A stretch of DNA of 64,000 bases. Source: Alterisphingorhabdus sp051668705. Its GTDB lineage: Bacteria > Pseudomonadota > Alphaproteobacteria > Sphingomonadales > Sphingomonadaceae. Below, piece after piece: positions 63,269 to 64,000 of this stretch. Position 1 is the first letter of the stretch, and each line of letters opens with the position of its first letter. Where the stretch lies: positions 248,001 through 312,000 of the forward strand of contig NZ_CP196351.1 of the NCBI RefSeq assembly GCF_051668705.1, in the 5' to 3' direction. A program made the translations under genes and the position numbers. The notes beneath the pieces were generated by a model, which saw nothing but the letters and a program-made list of their open reading frames with translations, was not told where the DNA came from and did no database searches.

Positions 63269-64000
63269 ATGGCCAGTATTGCTGCAAACCCCACACAGAA
63301 ATCGCCAAAAGAAGCCGTGAAACGTATTTCTCCAAACCCGGATTTTAGAGATAGCGGTAATCCGCACTGGGTGAGAATGCCAGATGGCGGAATCGATCAT
63401 CTGCCTGGCGATTATGGACCGCCAATAGTGGGACACACCTTTACCGCATTGCGTGACCCACGCGCTTTTGGCCGCAAAATGTATGCGCAATATGGCCCTA
63501 TTTACCGCACCTTTCAATTTGGCCGCAAACAGGTGGCGCTGGTCGGTGCGGATGCTAATGAGCTGGTGCTGTTTGACCGCAGCAAGACCTTCTCCTCAGA
63601 GCAAGGTTGGGGGCCTGTTTTAAATCTTCTCTTCCCGCGTGGGCTGATGCTGATGGATTTTGACCATCACCGCGCCGATCGCAAAGCGCTGTCAGTCGCG
63701 TTCAAACCCGGGCCGATGCGCCATTATGCAGAAAGCCTGTCCGAAGGGATCGCGCTGCGCGTAAAAGACTGGACAGGCAAAAAATTCGCTTTTTACCCCG
63801 AAGTTAAAAAGCTGACACTCGATCTGGCAGCAACCAGCTTTTTGGGCATTCCTTGGGGCCCGGAGGCTGATAAGATCAACACTGCTTTTGTCGATATGGT
63901 ACAGGCATCTGTAGGTGCTGTGCGCAGCCCGCTGCCATTCACAAAAATGGGCCGCGGCGTCGCTGGCCGCAAATATCTGGTAGACTATTTCACCCCGCAA
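63269..64000 (+). CDS. Cytochrome P450 (C-terminal part beyond window)
   Basis: From the ATG at 63269, with AAGG at 7 bases, 244 residues are visible and open to the window end. The N-terminal P450 features are PGDYGPPIVGHTFTALRDPR, RKMYAQYGPIYRTFQFGRKQ, FDHHRADRKALSVAFKPGPM and KKLTLDLAATSFLG, typical of the CYP120/CYP26-like branch. The I-helix, ExxR and haem cysteine are outside the window, so activity cannot be judged. No membrane anchor is seen, as is usual in bacteria. The substrate is unknown; fatty acid or terpenoid/retinoid-type substrates are known for relatives. Confidence 0.88.
   Translation, partial: MASIAANPTQKSPKEAVKRISPNPDFRDSGNPHWVRMPDGGIDHLPGDYGPPIVGHTFTALRDPRAFGRKMYAQYGPIYRTFQFGRKQVALVGADANELVLFDRSKTFSSEQGWGPVLNLLFPRGLMLMDFDHHRADRKALSVAFKPGPMRHYAESLSEGIALRVKDWTGKKFAFYPEVKKLTLDLAATSFLGIPWGPEADKINTAFVDMVQASVGAVRSPLPFTKMGRGVAGRKYLVDYFTPQ

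Overview
The window is about 64 kb of chromosomal DNA from an alphaproteobacterium, most likely a member of Sphingomonadales with moderate GC content. The placement is an inference. It rests on an ABC exporter closely resembling Novosphingobium Atm1, a STAS-fused MlaE, DUF1465 and DUF4402 proteins, a RibA with a degenerate RibB-like half, a FixK/FnrL-type box and a CtrA-like promoter. Gene density is high, gene pairs often overlap by 1-4 bases, and most genes are housekeeping. No phage, insertion sequence or CRISPR array was seen.

Layout: (1) 1-6.95 kb, minus strand: a truncated DUF2339 membrane protein, Atm1, a TonB-dependent receptor and a HAD phosphatase. (2) 7.0-10.6 kb, plus strand: an Mla-type lipid transport operon (STAS-MlaE, MlaF, MlaD, auxiliary lipoprotein). 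(3) 10.7-20.1 kb: MidA-type methyltransferase, Lgt, acyl-CoA synthetase, GlnD, RibA, XthA and a DUF4402 protein. (4) 20.3-29 kb: an ABC-2 ATPase, NadB, a probable small RNA or attenuator, QueC, LipB, two paralogous membrane proteins, HemF with a GNAT, and TrmL. (5) 29.1-35 kb: the cytochrome bc1 operon (petABC), Apt, two tandem cytochrome P460-like lipoproteins, a LysR regulator and tRNA-Gly(TCC). (6) 35.5-43.9 kb: a six-EF-hand protein, an OmpR/histidine kinase pair, a BlaI/M56 pair with a clear operator, an MBL hydrolase, a Kelch lipoprotein and NadA. (7) 44-50.3 kb: a GIY-YIG pseudogene between inverted palindromes, a class A beta-lactamase-like protein, NadC, RNase T2, an MFS transporter, an ABM-like protein, a methyltransferase and RpoZ. 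(8) 50.4-58.3 kb, minus strand: a small secreted protein, FtsH, TilS, CpoB, RodZ and PtsP. (9) 58.4-64 kb: two DUF465 proteins, DUF1465, a glycine-zipper protein, free-Met-R-sulfoxide reductase, ArfB, a very arginine-rich lipoprotein and the start of a cytochrome P450.

Together the genes cover de novo NAD synthesis (nadB, nadA and nadC at three separate places), envelope lipid and lipoprotein handling (Mla, Lgt, CpoB, RodZ), aerobic respiration and haem synthesis (bc1, HemF), nitrogen/PTS-Ntr signalling (GlnD, PtsP) and translation and tRNA functions (TilS, TrmL, QueC, ArfB). The least ordinary items are a three-hairpin RNA candidate behind a CtrA-like promoter upstream of queC, a second RNA candidate downstream of the DUF4402 gene, the GIY-YIG pseudogene unit, and several operator palindromes next to regulators.
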